From: Deltaproteobacteria bacterium
GTDB lineage: Bacteria; Desulfobacterota; GWC2-55-46
Length of the DNA stretch: 64,000 nt
Direction: 5' to 3'
Assembly (NCBI GenBank): GCA_020846435.1
Contig: JADLDY010000004.1
Coordinates: 44,551-108,550, forward strand
Shown: positions 1-8,592 of the stretch, piece after piece
How the letters are laid out: each line of letters starts with the position of its first letter
Position numbering within the stretch: position 1 is the first letter of the stretch
Notes under the pieces: model-generated
Database searches by the model: none
What the model saw: the letters and a program-made list of their open reading frames with translations, nothing else
Told to the model about the DNA's origin: nothing
Program-made: the position numbers and the translations under genes

Positions 1-1418
1 CCGACGATATCAGCCGCCTCGGCCGTATCCGGAGCGTCGAACTGGTCAAGGAGCCCCTTTCTCTTCATCTTCTCGATGAGGGTCGTCCTGTTGAGGCCGA
101 GGTACTCGGCGGCCTTCTTCTTTATGCCGTTGACCCTCTGGAGGGCGCTGACGATAAGCTCGCGCTCGTAGTTGTCGACAGCCTCGTTGAAATCAAAGCC
201 TTCGTCCGGGAGGACCACCTGCGTAAATGACGCGCTGCTCGCGGAGAGCCTTATCTTCTCGGGCAGGTCCCTGGGGGTGATGAAGCTCCCCTCTTCCTTG
301 AGCACGACGAGCCTCTCAATGAGGTTTTCAAGCTCTCTTATGTTGCCGGGCCACTCATGGGCCTCGAGCGACCTCAAGGCGTCAGAGCTCACGCCCTTTA
401 CCGTCCTCTTCTTTCTTTTCGCCATCTTCTCTATGAAATGGTCGACAAGCACAGGGATGTCCTCTTTGCGGTCACGCAGCGGCGGCAGATGGATGGGTAT
501 TACGTTGAGCCGGTAGTACAGGTCGTTCCTGAACTTTTTCTCCTCAACGGCCTTTTCAAGGTCCTGGTTTGTCGCCGCGACGACCCTTACGTCAACCTTT
601 ATAGTAGACCGGCCGCCTACCCTCTCGAATTCCTTCTCCTGAAGGACCCTCAGTATCTTGACCTGGAGGCCGGGGCTCATGTCCCCTATCTCGTCAAGGA
701 ATACCGTGCCCTGGTCAGCGGCCTCAAAACGGCCTATCTTGGTCGCTATCGCGCCGGTGAACGCACCTTTTTCATAGCCGAAAAGCTCGCTTTCAAGGAG
801 GTCTTCGGGAATGGCCCCGCAGTTAATCGGGACAAATGGCTTCTTGCTGCGCGTACTGCCGTAGTGCAGGGCCCTCGCCACAAGCTCCTTGCCAGTGCCG
901 CTCTCGCCGAGTATGAGCACCGTCGAGTCGGTGTCAGCCACCTTGTCTATGAGGTCCCTTACCTCCTGGATCACTACGCTCGTGCCGAGTATGGCAGTCG
1001 TGCAACCCTTTTTTATCTCGTCTTTGAGCTTGGAGTTCTCCTCTTTCAATGAATGAAGCTCTATCGCCTTCTCGAGCGTTACAAGGAGTTCATCCTTGTT
1101 AAGAGGTTTCTTGAGGTAGGTGAACGCGCCGACGCGCATGGCCTCGACTGCCGTCTCGACGGACGCGTACCCGGTGAGGACTATGCAGGCCGTGTCAGGG
1201 GAAGCGGCCTTTACCGCGCGGATGACGCCGATGCCGTCAGTGCCGGGAAGGCGCAGGTCGGTTATGAGTATGTCGAAGCTGGCCTTTGACGCGGCCTCGA
1301 TGCCGGTTTCCCCGTTTTCGGCCGTCGTGACCTTGTAGCCGTTCATCTCGAGTATCTCTTTCAGGGATTCCCTGATGTACTCTTCGTCCTCGACAAGCAA
1401 AATAGTGCTGATACCCAT
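1..1418 (-). CDS. sigma-54-dependent NtrC-family response regulator, 3' end cut by window
   Basis: About 472 residues are visible; only the last part of the C-terminus lies outside the window. The N-terminal receiver has the acidic pair near residues 10-12 and a phosphoacceptor Asp at about 54. A central AAA+ domain follows, with a Walker A GESGTGKE and the GAFTGA loop that contacts sigma-54. The C-terminus is a Fis-type HTH ([15 protein letters not shown]). It should activate sigma-54 promoters after phosphorylation by a partner kinase, which is not visible here. The ATG at 1418 follows an AGGAG. It resembles PilR at 40069-41469 in architecture but is a separate gene, and its targets are unknown. 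Confidence 0.93.
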   Translation of the reverse strand, partial: MGISTILLVEDEEYIRESLKEILEMNGYKVTTAENGETGIEAASKASFDILITDLRLPGTDGIGVIRAVKAASPDTACIVLTGYASVETAVEAMRVGAFTYLKKPLNKDELLVTLEKAIELHSLKEENSKLKDEIKKGCTTAILGTSVVIQEVRDLIDKVADTDSTVLILGESGTGKELVARALHYGSTRSKKPFVPINCGAIPEDLLESELFGYEKGAFTGAIATKIGRFEAADQGTVFLDEIGDMSPGLQVKILRVLQEKEFERVGGRSTIKVDVRVVAATNQDLEKAVEEKKFRNDLYYRLNVIPIHLPPLRDRKEDIPVLVDHFIEKMAKRKKRTVKGVSSDALRSLEAHEWPGNIRELENLIERLVVLKEEGSFITPRDLPEKIRLSASSASFTQVVLPDEGFDFNEAVDNYERELIVSALQRVNGIKKKAAEYLGLNRTTLIEKMKRKGLLDQFDAPDTAEAADIV

Positions 1419-1463
1419 GCGCTGGTCTCCTGGTGAAAAGCAAGAAAGGTGATTTTGTGATAC

Positions 1464-1493
1464 ATTATAGCTTAGCGAAGTGACCTGTGTCAA
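1464..1493 (-). promoter_or_regulatory. sigma-70 promoter for the NtrC-type regulator
   Basis: Reading leftwards, TTGACA (1488-1493) and TATAAT (1464-1469) are separated by 18 bases. Both hexamers are perfect consensus, about 45 bp upstream of the start codon. Confidence 0.75.
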
Positions 1494-1527
1494 TATTTTG
1501 AACAGGGAGGGCATGCGAGAGCCCTGA

Positions 1528-1555
1528 TTGACAAAAAGAGGGCCGATGATATATT
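1528..1555 (+). promoter_or_regulatory. sigma-70 promoter for the M29 aminopeptidase
   Basis: TTGACA at 1528-1533 and TATATT at 1550-1555 are 16 bases apart. The -10 box covers the possible TTG start at 1554, so translation must start further in, at ATG 1593. Confidence 0.65.
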
Positions 1556-1592
1556 GAAAACAGGAACTTCACTGGAAAAACAGGAGCCATCA

Positions 1593-2711
1593 ATGTATCA
1601 GGAAACGCTCGAAAGGATATTCAAGGTAAACCTCGGGGTCAAGGAGGACGAACGGGTCCTTGTATTCACGGACCTCATCGATGAGGACGAGGCGATATCA
1701 GACGATGAAAGAGGCAGGAGGGAGACGCTCGTGGGCATCACGCGGGACATGGTAGAGGCCGGGGAAAGCCTCTGCCAGGTCGAGTACGTCGAGTTTACCG
1801 CCGCCGGGAGCCACGGAAACGAGCCGCCAAGAGAGCTCTGGGAAGCCTGCTTCGGAGAGCTCTGTGTCGCCATGCTCGAGGAAAAAAGCATATTCGGGCC
1901 CCTCCTCGCTAAACAGGCTGACCACGAGGCCCTTCATGAGGCTGAGGTGATAATCGCAAAATTCGCTGTCTCTCCTGAGGCGATAATAGCCCTTTCGCAC
2001 TACTCCACCTCGCACACGAGGTTCAGGGACTTTCTCACAAGGGTCAAGGGCACAAGGTACGCGTCCATGCCGCTCTTCGAGCGCTTCATGCTGGACGGCG
2101 CGATGACCGCCGACTGGAAAGAGGTCGAGAAGAGGACTAATAACCTCGTCTCGATGATCTCCGGGGCCGAGACGGTCATCATCACCTCGCACAACGGGAC
2201 ATCAATAAGCTTCTCGATAAAAGACAGGAATGTCCTGCCTGATACAGGCATTTTGACGGAGAGAGGCTCCTTCGGGAACCTTCCCGCTGGAGAGGCCTTT
2301 CTCGCGCCTGTCGAGGGCACAGCAGACGGCATCCTAGTCTTGGAGTGGGCTCCTACTGGGAAATTTCACAACCCGGTCGAGCTTATCGTGAAGAAGGGAC
2401 AGGTAGTGGAGGTCGTCGGCAAAGACGAATTCTCGAACGATCTGAGGGAACGGATAAAAAAGAACCCGCTGTGCGCCAACATAGCCGAGCTCGGCATAGG
2501 CACGAACGACAAGGCATCAAGGCCTGACAACATCTTGGAGACCGAAAAGATACTCGGCACAGTCCACATAGCTCTCGGCGACAACTCTTCATTCGGCGGC
2601 AAGGTGAGCGTGCCCTTTCACCAGGACTTCATCTTCTTCAGACCGAACATGGAAGTCGTAAAGGGCGAGGACAAGATAGAGATACTCGTCGAGGGAGAGC
2701 CGAGGTTTTAG
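1593..2711 (+). CDS. M29-family (AmpS/PepS-type) metallo-aminopeptidase
   Basis: The 372-residue product matches the thermophilic aminopeptidase family M29, cytosolic dizinc or dicobalt enzymes that remove N-terminal residues from peptides. The C-terminal third carries the family pattern of metal ligands: Glu in AELGIGTN, Glu in ILETEKILG, His in GTVHIALGDN, and His and Asp in the VPFHQDF segment. A TTG 13 codons upstream is possible, but it lies inside the -10 box, whereas ATG 1593 has an AGGAG seven bases upstream. The gene is monocistronic and diverges from the NtrC-type regulator. Substrate preference cannot be read from the sequence. Confidence 0.85.
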   Translation: MYQETLERIFKVNLGVKEDERVLVFTDLIDEDEAISDDERGRRETLVGITRDMVEAGESLCQVEYVEFTAAGSHGNEPPRELWEACFGELCVAMLEEKSIFGPLLAKQADHEALHEAEVIIAKFAVSPEAIIALSHYSTSHTRFRDFLTRVKGTRYASMPLFERFMLDGAMTADWKEVEKRTNNLVSMISGAETVIITSHNGTSISFSIKDRNVLPDTGILTERGSFGNLPAGEAFLAPVEGTADGILVLEWAPTGKFHNPVELIVKKGQVVEVVGKDEFSNDLRERIKKNPLCANIAELGIGTNDKASRPDNILETEKILGTVHIALGDNSSFGGKVSVPFHQDFIFFRPNMEVVKGEDKIEILVEGEPRF

Positions 2712-2760
2712 GGGAAAGTCCGTTTCTCGTGGCCGTGAGCCGTGAAAAAAATTTCAGAAT

Positions 2761-2948
2761 ATGGTGCGCGCAGCGCACCCTACCCTGCTTAACAGTGGCT
2801 TTAAAAGGGGGTACGGTCATCTGCATTCGCACCTAGATGGACATATGAAATCTCCGGAGTATCATAATATTAATAATTATTCGGCTGACACGTACACGTA
2901 CAAGTGCATGGGCACTTGCAGTCTCGTAGGGTGCGCTGTGCGCACCAT
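2761..2948. mobile_element. 188-bp MITE-like element with 23-bp palindromic inverted ends
   Basis: The left end (2761-2783) and right end (2926-2948) are inverted copies of each other, matching at 22 of 23 positions. Each end is itself a palindrome of the form GGTGCGC-N3-GCGCACC followed by CTAC. The 142-bp interior is AT-rich and has no convincing gene. The right end abuts the stop codon of the CDF gene at 2949. This looks like a non-autonomous element or paired REP-type sequence; no transposase is nearby. Confidence 0.7.
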
Positions 2949-3563
2949 CTAAACCCTCTTCAACTCCCCTGCTGCCCTGAATATCACATGAAAGGCCGAG
3001 CGCAAAAAGAGCGCGGCGATTCCTAATCCAACTATTATATCAGGCCAGCCTGAGGATAAAAGCCACACCAGCGCGCCAGCGACAAGGACCGAGCAGTTGG
3101 CGATGATATCGTTCCTCGAGCAGAGCCAGACCGAATTCATATTGATGTCGTCAGAGCGGTGCCGCCACAGGAGCCAGAGGCAGACGGAATTGGCGAAAAG
3201 CGCGAGCCCTCCGACTATGCCTATCGCCTCGGCAACCGGCGTGACAGGGTAGTAGAACTTGTAGACAGCCTCAGCGAAAACGACCAGGCCGAAGCCCGCC
3301 ATTATGAGCCCCTTGAACAGGGCTGAGAGAGAAAGCCAGCGGCCGCCCTTGCCGAGCACATAGAGCGAGAAACCGTAAACGAGCGTGTCGCCGAGCATGT
3401 CGAGCGAGTCGGCCATGAGGGCCGTCGAGGCGGCCCACAGGCCAGAGCCGCCCTCGACGAGGAACATCACGACGTTGATAGCGAGGACCGTCTTTAAAAC
3501 CGAGCCCTGCCTCAGCCTCAGGGCATCCAGCTCGCAGGACTTGTCTTCGCAACAGTCAGCCAT
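2949..3563 (-). CDS. short CDF-family cation efflux transporter
   Basis: The 204-residue protein has about six hydrophobic segments and the cation diffusion facilitator signature ALMADSLDMLGD in an early helix, with a second metal-site-like motif SRNDIIAN in a later one. In this second motif Asn-Asp replaces the usual His-x3-Asp, as in short CDF relatives, so metal preference is unclear. The cytoplasmic C-terminal domain of classic CDF proteins is missing. The N-terminus (MADCCEDKSC) is cysteine-rich and could bind metal. The start lies 5 bases after the stop of the upstream gene with GAGG in between, so the two are probably cotranscribed. The stop codon touches the palindrome element. Confidence 0.8.
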   Translation of the reverse strand: MADCCEDKSCELDALRLRQGSVLKTVLAINVVMFLVEGGSGLWAASTALMADSLDMLGDTLVYGFSLYVLGKGGRWLSLSALFKGLIMAGFGLVVFAEAVYKFYYPVTPVAEAIGIVGGLALFANSVCLWLLWRHRSDDINMNSVWLCSRNDIIANCSVLVAGALVWLLSSGWPDIIVGLGIAALFLRSAFHVIFRAAGELKRV

Positions 3564-3568
3564 AGGCC

Positions 3569-4414
3569 TCAGGGTTTTACAGGTTGCGTTTCCTCAACGG
3601 AGTCTGCCGCACCGTCTTCCACCACTTCCATGAAGCTCGAGTCCTCGACTATCACAGAATAAAAATACCCGAAGCCGAAGTCCTTGTCAGTGTCCAGCCT
3701 TCCCTCGGCTATGACAGTGTCTCCGACCTTGGCAGTGTCTTTGTTCGACCTGAAAACGAGCTTGTTCTTGCCCTTTGTTCCGGTCCCGTCCTGGATATGT
3801 ACCCAGGTCATGCCCATGATGTTCTCGGAGACCTTGACGACCTCTCCGCGGACTTTTACAATCTCGCCCTTGAGCCGGTTCGCGTAACTGTAAATATCCT
3901 CGACGGTGTAGACCCCGTCAGCCGGAAGCGGCTCTTCTGCATCATCTTCCTCTTCATCCTGCTCGTCTGTCGCGTCTTCGTCGTCTTCAGGCGCGGCTTC
4001 TTCAGCAACGCTGGGCTCGTTCGCGCCGTATGTCATGCCTGAATGGATCTCGTCGACATTTTCTTCCTTGATGCCTGACGCGTCTTCATCGGCGGAGGTG
4101 GAATCCGGGGAGCCGTCATCAACTCCGCTCACGAAAAGTATCTTCTCGAAGGTGCGGTTCAAAGCCCGGCTCGTGAAGTTCGGCATCCAGACCTGCTCGT
4201 TGAAGCTCACCTCAGCGCCCTTTTCAACCGACGTCTGGGGCCCGGCTATCCAGAACTTCTCGCCATTCTCGTCGATGTTCAAATAGGTGTAGCCGCCGCC
4301 TGTTATCGCCTCGATGACTACCCCCCTGTGCTGCGCAGAAAAAGCCGGAGAGTACGAAGCCGTCACAGTCAGAAGAGCGGCGGCCGTTGACATGAATATT
4401 TTAGCGAGTCTCAT
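3569..4414 (-). CDS. secreted two-module OB-fold-like protein with acidic linker (NrfJ-like N-terminal module)
   Basis: The 281-residue protein begins with a clear signal peptide (cleavage near residue 27, AFSA). Residues about 30-75 contain a GYTYLNID...EKFWIAGP module like that of small NrfJ-related and DNA-binding OB proteins. A very acidic linker (about 140-165) follows. The C-terminal half has a second OB-like domain (KGEIVKVRGEVVKV ... WVHIQDGTG ... GDTVIAEGRL). The fold assignment is from pattern recognition, and the function is unknown. A periplasmic location and a binding role are inferred. It is upstream of and coupled to the CDF transporter; the SD is GGGAG. Confidence 0.6.
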   Translation of the reverse strand: MRLAKIFMSTAAALLTVTASYSPAFSAQHRGVVIEAITGGGYTYLNIDENGEKFWIAGPQTSVEKGAEVSFNEQVWMPNFTSRALNRTFEKILFVSGVDDGSPDSTSADEDASGIKEENVDEIHSGMTYGANEPSVAEEAAPEDDEDATDEQDEEEDDAEEPLPADGVYTVEDIYSYANRLKGEIVKVRGEVVKVSENIMGMTWVHIQDGTGTKGKNKLVFRSNKDTAKVGDTVIAEGRLDTDKDFGFGYFYSVIVEDSSFMEVVEDGAADSVEETQPVKP

Positions 4415-4454
4415 TTTTTTCTCCCTTTGGATTATTGCGTTGTTTTGAAGCTGT

Positions 4455-6029
4455 TCACTTCTCCTGTATACGCTTTAAATTGTTTGCCGCCGGTGAAGCA
4501 GGGTCAAGCTCGAGAGCCCTTGTAAAAGCCTCTTTCGCACCTTCCATGTTCCCTGTCTCGGCCATTGATATGCCAAGCAGGTTCCAGGCCTGTACGTTCC
4601 CCGGCCTGCCCCTGACCGCCATCTCGAGGGACGCGGCCGCTTCAACAGGCCGGTTCGCCTTGAGGTAATACGAGCCAAGCTCGAATCTTATCTCAGGGTT
4701 CCCCGGAACAAGAGCGCTTGCCGCCTCCATCTCTCTTATGGCGGCGTCAATATCCCCGAGGTTGAAGTGCGCATGGGCAAGGTTCCCGTGAGCGGCGGCT
4801 GACATTGGGGCGACCCTCACCATCTCGCCATAAAAGCCGAGGTCGTTGGACCACAGAGAGTTTCTGTTCACTGTCATGGCTCCAAGCGCGAGAACCACGG
4901 CAATCAGGACAACTGCGGCGGCTTTCCTCCCTGCGCCCTTCATGAAGTTGGCGAAAAAAAGGCCCACGAGCATTGAAAAGCCGATAGAGGGTATGTACAG
5001 ATACCTTTCCGCGATGGAGAACTCGCCGAGAGCGCCGATGTTCATGACCGGCGCGAGAGAGATGAATGTCCACGCGAGACAGAAGGCGGCAGTCTTTCTT
5101 CTGCCAAGATAGAGCAGTATGAAAAGGAGCGCCGCCGCTATCAGCACGGCGAAACCGGCGAGCGCCTTGAGAGAGCCAGGGTTGTACCATGTTATCGTGT
5201 AATAGGCCTTCAGAGGATACGGGAAGACAAGGAGCCTCATGTAGTCAAAGGTCGCCGCCGCCGCGGTCGAGGCGAGCGTCACAAAGTCGGCACGAAGCTG
5301 CTGGCCTCCGGCAAAAGTCTCAAGCCCCAATACCCTGTAAGCTATGTACGCGCCAAGAAGGATGAAAAAAGGAACGGCCTTTTTAACACGGCCTCCCCTC
5401 TCCTCATGGAGCCATGAATAAACGCTCAGGAGCACAGGCAGCATTACGGCCATCTCTTTTGAGAGCATGGCCAGCCAGAAGAGACCGAGCGAGACGATAT
5501 ATCTCCATGAGAGAATATCCTTGCCAGCCTTCATATAAAGATAGAACGCGGGCATCATAAAGGCCGCGGCAAGCAGGTCTACTCTCGCCGAGATGAACGA
5601 GACAGACTCCGTGTGCACCGGGTGCACCGCGAATATAGCGGCGGCCGCGATTGAGGCGAGCCGCTCGCCGGTAAGGCGAACGGCGAGGAAGAACAAAAAG
5701 ATCGTATTGAAGAGGTGAACAATGGTGTTGGAGAGGTGGAAGCCGAAGGGGTTGAGGCCCCAGACCTCGTAATCGAAAACCGAAAGCAGCGTGTGTATGG
5801 GCCTGAAGAAACTGACGAAGCCCGCGTCGTCAGTGCGTCCCGCCCATTTTGCAGGGCTGAAGGCGTTGATGACGCTCGTCCAGCCATGGCGGATGCCCTC
5901 GTTGTAGAGGATCATCTGCTTGTCGTCCCAGATGAACGGGTTGAAAAGGGAGTTGACGTATGAGGCGATGACGAGGACTGCCAGCAGAGCGGCGACATTG
6001 GCGTCCCTCTCGACCCACGAGCTTCTCAT
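4455..6029 (-). CDS. TMTC-like GT-C membrane glycosyltransferase candidate with C-terminal TPRs (copy 1)
   Basis: The 524-residue protein has about ten hydrophobic segments followed by about three tetratricopeptide repeats (roughly residues 400-520). After the first helix it has the loop FIWDDKQMI, matching the catalytic double-Asp loop of GT-C enzymes and eukaryotic TMTC O-mannosyltransferases (DUF1736 type). By family analogy it would transfer a sugar from a polyprenyl phosphate donor to a protein outside the membrane. The upstream gene, a polyprenyl-phosphate mannose synthase homologue, overlaps its start by 4 bases, which fits a donor-plus-transferase pair. Activity is inferred only. Confidence 0.65.
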   Translation of the reverse strand: MRSSWVERDANVAALLAVLVIASYVNSLFNPFIWDDKQMILYNEGIRHGWTSVINAFSPAKWAGRTDDAGFVSFFRPIHTLLSVFDYEVWGLNPFGFHLSNTIVHLFNTIFLFFLAVRLTGERLASIAAAAIFAVHPVHTESVSFISARVDLLAAAFMMPAFYLYMKAGKDILSWRYIVSLGLFWLAMLSKEMAVMLPVLLSVYSWLHEERGGRVKKAVPFFILLGAYIAYRVLGLETFAGGQQLRADFVTLASTAAAATFDYMRLLVFPYPLKAYYTITWYNPGSLKALAGFAVLIAAALLFILLYLGRRKTAAFCLAWTFISLAPVMNIGALGEFSIAERYLYIPSIGFSMLVGLFFANFMKGAGRKAAAVVLIAVVLALGAMTVNRNSLWSNDLGFYGEMVRVAPMSAAAHGNLAHAHFNLGDIDAAIREMEAASALVPGNPEIRFELGSYYLKANRPVEAAASLEMAVRGRPGNVQAWNLLGISMAETGNMEGAKEAFTRALELDPASPAANNLKRIQEK

Positions 6030-6754
6030 ATCCTGGCGAGCCCCAGCTTCGAGAAGATCTTGAGGAAGCGCAGACGCCAGACGATGAGCACGGCTTCCCT
6101 CACGATGTGCCCCGACATCTTGGACTCCCCTGAAAACCTGCCCCAGAATATTATGGGTATCTCGCAGAGGCGGAAGCCCCTGGCGGCCGTCTTGAAGTTG
6201 ATCTCTATCTGGAAGGCGTAGCCGTTGCTCTTTATCGCGTCGAGGTCTATTGCCTCAAGGACCTCTCTCCTGAAGCACTTGAAGCCGCCAGTGTTGTCGA
6301 AGGTCTTGAGGCCGGTTATCGTCCTCGCGTAGACATTGCCGAGGTAGCTCAAAAGCACCCTGGAGAGCGGCCAGTCGATGACGCTGATGCCTTTTTTATA
6401 CCTCGACCCGATGACAAGGTCGCAGTCGGCTATCTTCTCCAGAAACCTCGGTATGTCCTTGTAATCGTGCGAGTGGTCGGCGTCCATCTCCATTATGAAG
6501 TCGGCCCCCTGCTTCAATGCCTCTTTGAAGCCGGCTATGTAGGCTGTGCCCAAGCCGAGCTTGGACGGTCTCTCGAGGATGGAGACCCTCGGGTCGGCCT
6601 TCATGAACTCACGGACGACCGAGGCCGTGCCGTCAGGCGAGCCGTCGTCAACGACAAGGACATGGTAGGGCGCCCCCAGCCCGAGTATCCTCGGGATGAG
6701 TATCTTTATGTTTTCAGCCTCGTTATAGGTCGGGATTACGGCTATAACCTTCAT
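6026..6754 (-). CDS. polyprenol-phosphate mannose synthase-like GT2 glycosyltransferase
   Basis: The 242-residue protein is a full-length DPM1-type GT2 enzyme. It shows PTYNEAENI, the VVDDGSPDGT nucleotide-binding motif, the MDADHSHD metal-binding motif, and the RYKKG and NTGGFKCF segments of the family. It lacks the C-terminal membrane domain of long DPM1 relatives. It should move a hexose, probably mannose or glucose, from a nucleotide sugar to a polyprenyl phosphate on the cytoplasmic side. Its stop overlaps the start of the GT-C/TPR gene by 4 bases, suggesting translational coupling. Sugar identity cannot be told from sequence. Confidence 0.85.
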   Translation of the reverse strand: MKVIAVIPTYNEAENIKILIPRILGLGAPYHVLVVDDGSPDGTASVVREFMKADPRVSILERPSKLGLGTAYIAGFKEALKQGADFIMEMDADHSHDYKDIPRFLEKIADCDLVIGSRYKKGISVIDWPLSRVLLSYLGNVYARTITGLKTFDNTGGFKCFRREVLEAIDLDAIKSNGYAFQIEINFKTAARGFRLCEIPIIFWGRFSGESKMSGHIVREAVLIVWRLRFLKIFSKLGLARI

Positions 6755-6855
6755 GTGGGGTGGCGAGCCTTTTCAGGCGATGGATTTAGTCGGTTATCTG
6801 AAACAGGGAAATTCAGAAAGGGGTTGCGTCCGGGAATGGAGAGGCAGGCCTCTGG

Positions 6856-7170
6856 TCAGCTGAACCTTTTGTTCCTGAGGCGGGAGATGCCGGCCTTTAT
6901 AATCTCGTTGCGGACCTTCTTTTTGAACTCCGCCTCTTCCACCTTGAATTTGAATACCTTCTTGCCGTTCAAAAAGACGGTCGGAATGTCGCCCTTGAAG
7001 CGCCTCGCGAGGTCCTCGCTGGAATCTATGTCTATTTCCTTGCAGGTGAAGGACATCTCCTCGAGTGTCCTTCGCATTACATCTGAAGCTTCCCTGCACA
7101 GAGTGCACCCTGGAAGGTTGCACAATGAGCAGTCCTTGCGCGAAAATAGTTCGACAATAGGTTTGGTCAT
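6856..7170 (-). CDS. glutaredoxin/thioredoxin-fold protein with two CxxC motifs
   Basis: The 104-residue protein (ATG 7170 chosen, with GGGGG five bases upstream; a TTG at 7182 also exists) has a glutaredoxin-like layout. A beta strand leads into cysteines at about 14, 17, 22 and 25, spaced C-x2-C-x4-C-x2-C. The TVFLNGKKV segment includes the cis-Pro region (DIPTVF). Ordinary glutaredoxins carry one CxxC, so the second pair is unusual and could bind a metal or relay electrons. The gene follows ccdA by 18 bases at the end of the cytochrome c maturation operon. A cytosolic thiol-reductant role is inferred. Confidence 0.65.
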   Translation of the reverse strand: MTKPIVELFSRKDCSLCNLPGCTLCREASDVMRRTLEEMSFTCKEIDIDSSEDLARRFKGDIPTVFLNGKKVFKFKVEEAEFKKKVRNEIIKAGISRLRNKRFS

Positions 7171-7188
7171 ACAGGCCCCCAAAACCCT

Positions 7189-7923
7189 TCAGCTTATAGA
7201 CGGTATCAGGCTGTTCAGGTACCCCGCTATAATACCAAGAGAGTTGGTAAATATCAATAGGCCAGTTACAATAAGGAAAATTCCGGTGACAATTGATATC
7301 ATCCTCATGTGGCGTTTGAGCCTGCCGAAGTGCCTGAGAAAGGTGTTTATCCCCAGTGAAGTCAGCAAAAAAGGTATGGCGAGCCCGGCTGAATAGGCGA
7401 CGAAAAGGATCATGCCTGACCAGGGGTTCTCAGAGGTCGCGGCGACCGCGAAGATGGCCGAGAGTATAGGACCTATGCACGGCGTCCAACCCGCGGCAAA
7501 GCCGATGCCGACGAGGAAAGAGCCGAGAAGGCCAGAGGGCTTCTCCTTGAAGAAATGCAGGCGCTTGTCCCGCTGGAGGATATTGAAGTTGATTATGCCG
7601 ATTATGTGGATGCCGAGGAGGATGATGACGAGGCCGCCTATTTTCCTCACAAGGTCCTGGTACTGCATGAAAAGGCTGCCCAGGAGCTGGGCCGAAGAGC
7701 CGAGTATCACGACAAAGACCGTCGAGAAGCCCAGTATGAACATCAGCGAGTTGAAGAGGATGACCTTCTTCAACTTGCTGTTGTCCGAATCCTCTGTGAG
7801 CTCCTCGAAGGATATGCCCGTCACAAAGGAGATGTATGAGGGCACGAGCGGCAGAACGCACGGAGATACGAAAGAGAGAATCCCGCCGAGAAAAGCCAGC
7901 GGTATCGATACTTCTGTTGTCAT
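7189..7923 (-). CDS. ccdA: CcdA-type cytochrome c biogenesis transmembrane thiol carrier
   Basis: The 244-residue protein has six transmembrane helices and the two hallmark motifs SFVSPCVLPLVPSY (helix 1) and GWTPCIGPILSA (helix 4). Their cysteines pass electrons from cytoplasmic thioredoxin to extracytoplasmic partners such as ResA/TlpA. It sits directly downstream of the TlpA/ResA gene and upstream of the glutaredoxin-like gene, completing the reductant branch of System II cytochrome c maturation. Length is typical of CcdA and shorter than DsbD. Confidence 0.93.
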   Translation of the reverse strand: MTTEVSIPLAFLGGILSFVSPCVLPLVPSYISFVTGISFEELTEDSDNSKLKKVILFNSLMFILGFSTVFVVILGSSAQLLGSLFMQYQDLVRKIGGLVIILLGIHIIGIINFNILQRDKRLHFFKEKPSGLLGSFLVGIGFAAGWTPCIGPILSAIFAVAATSENPWSGMILFVAYSAGLAIPFLLTSLGINTFLRHFGRLKRHMRMISIVTGIFLIVTGLLIFTNSLGIIAGYLNSLIPSIS

Positions 7924-7966
7924 CCCGACTCCTCGTCAGTCTATAAAAAACCGCTTTTAAACGGCC

Positions 7967-8563
7967 TTACCTTGACTGCTTGTACGCGCCAGAGTCCTTG
8001 GGGCCATACTGCACGAGCTCCATTATGGCCTTTGTCGACGCCGGGTCGAGCCAGTCGCGCGGGCCCCAGACCTTCTCGGCTATGACGCCGTTCTGGTCGA
8101 TTATGAAGGTCTCAGGGACGCCGGTCGTCTTGTAGAGCTCTTTTATCCTGCCCTTCCTGTCCTGGAGGACCGGGAAGGTCACGCCATAATGCTTGAGAAA
8201 GGGCTCGACTACTTCCGGGCCTTCCTTGTCAACGCTCACGGCGACTATCTCGAACGGGAAGCCCTTGAGGTTCTCGTGGAGCTTCTGCATGGACGGTATC
8301 TCTTCCTCGCAGGGCTTGCACCAGGTCGCCCAGAAGTTCAGGAACACGACCTTGCCCTTGTACTCGGAGAGCTTGTGCGTCTTGCCGTCGAGCCCGGGCA
8401 GCTCGAATTCAGGGGCGACGGTGCCTGCGACTACCGGCTCGTACTTCTCCCTCTGCCCCATCACTATGAAGACCACAATGGCGACGACTATGACGATGCC
8501 CGCGATAATCGCCGCTTTTGGCAGCCCCTTCTCGTTATCTTCTGTGTTCTTTATGCTCATCAT
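7967..8563 (-). CDS. resA: membrane-anchored TlpA/ResA-like thiol-disulfide oxidoreductase
   Basis: The 198-residue protein has one N-terminal anchor helix (about 18-38) and then a thioredoxin-like domain with the active site FWATWCKPCEEE and the later cis-Pro loop GVPETFIID. This family reduces the disulfide of apocytochrome c CxxCH motifs before heme attachment, taking electrons from CcdA. Two adjacent ATGs (8563 and 8560) follow a GGAAGG; the second has the better spacing. It lies between ccsA and ccdA on the same strand, which supports the function. Confidence 0.9.
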   Translation of the reverse strand: MMSIKNTEDNEKGLPKAAIIAGIVIVVAIVVFIVMGQREKYEPVVAGTVAPEFELPGLDGKTHKLSEYKGKVVFLNFWATWCKPCEEEIPSMQKLHENLKGFPFEIVAVSVDKEGPEVVEPFLKHYGVTFPVLQDRKGRIKELYKTTGVPETFIIDQNGVIAEKVWGPRDWLDPASTKAIMELVQYGPKDSGAYKQSR

Positions 8564-8592
8564 GCCTTCCGGAAAAATTTATTTACAGGGCC

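Noticed and set aside
6467..7396. 309-residue open frame on the plus strand
   Set aside because: It runs antisense to two well-supported genes (GT2 and ccdA region), has no domain pattern and shows the composition of a GC-rich shadow frame.
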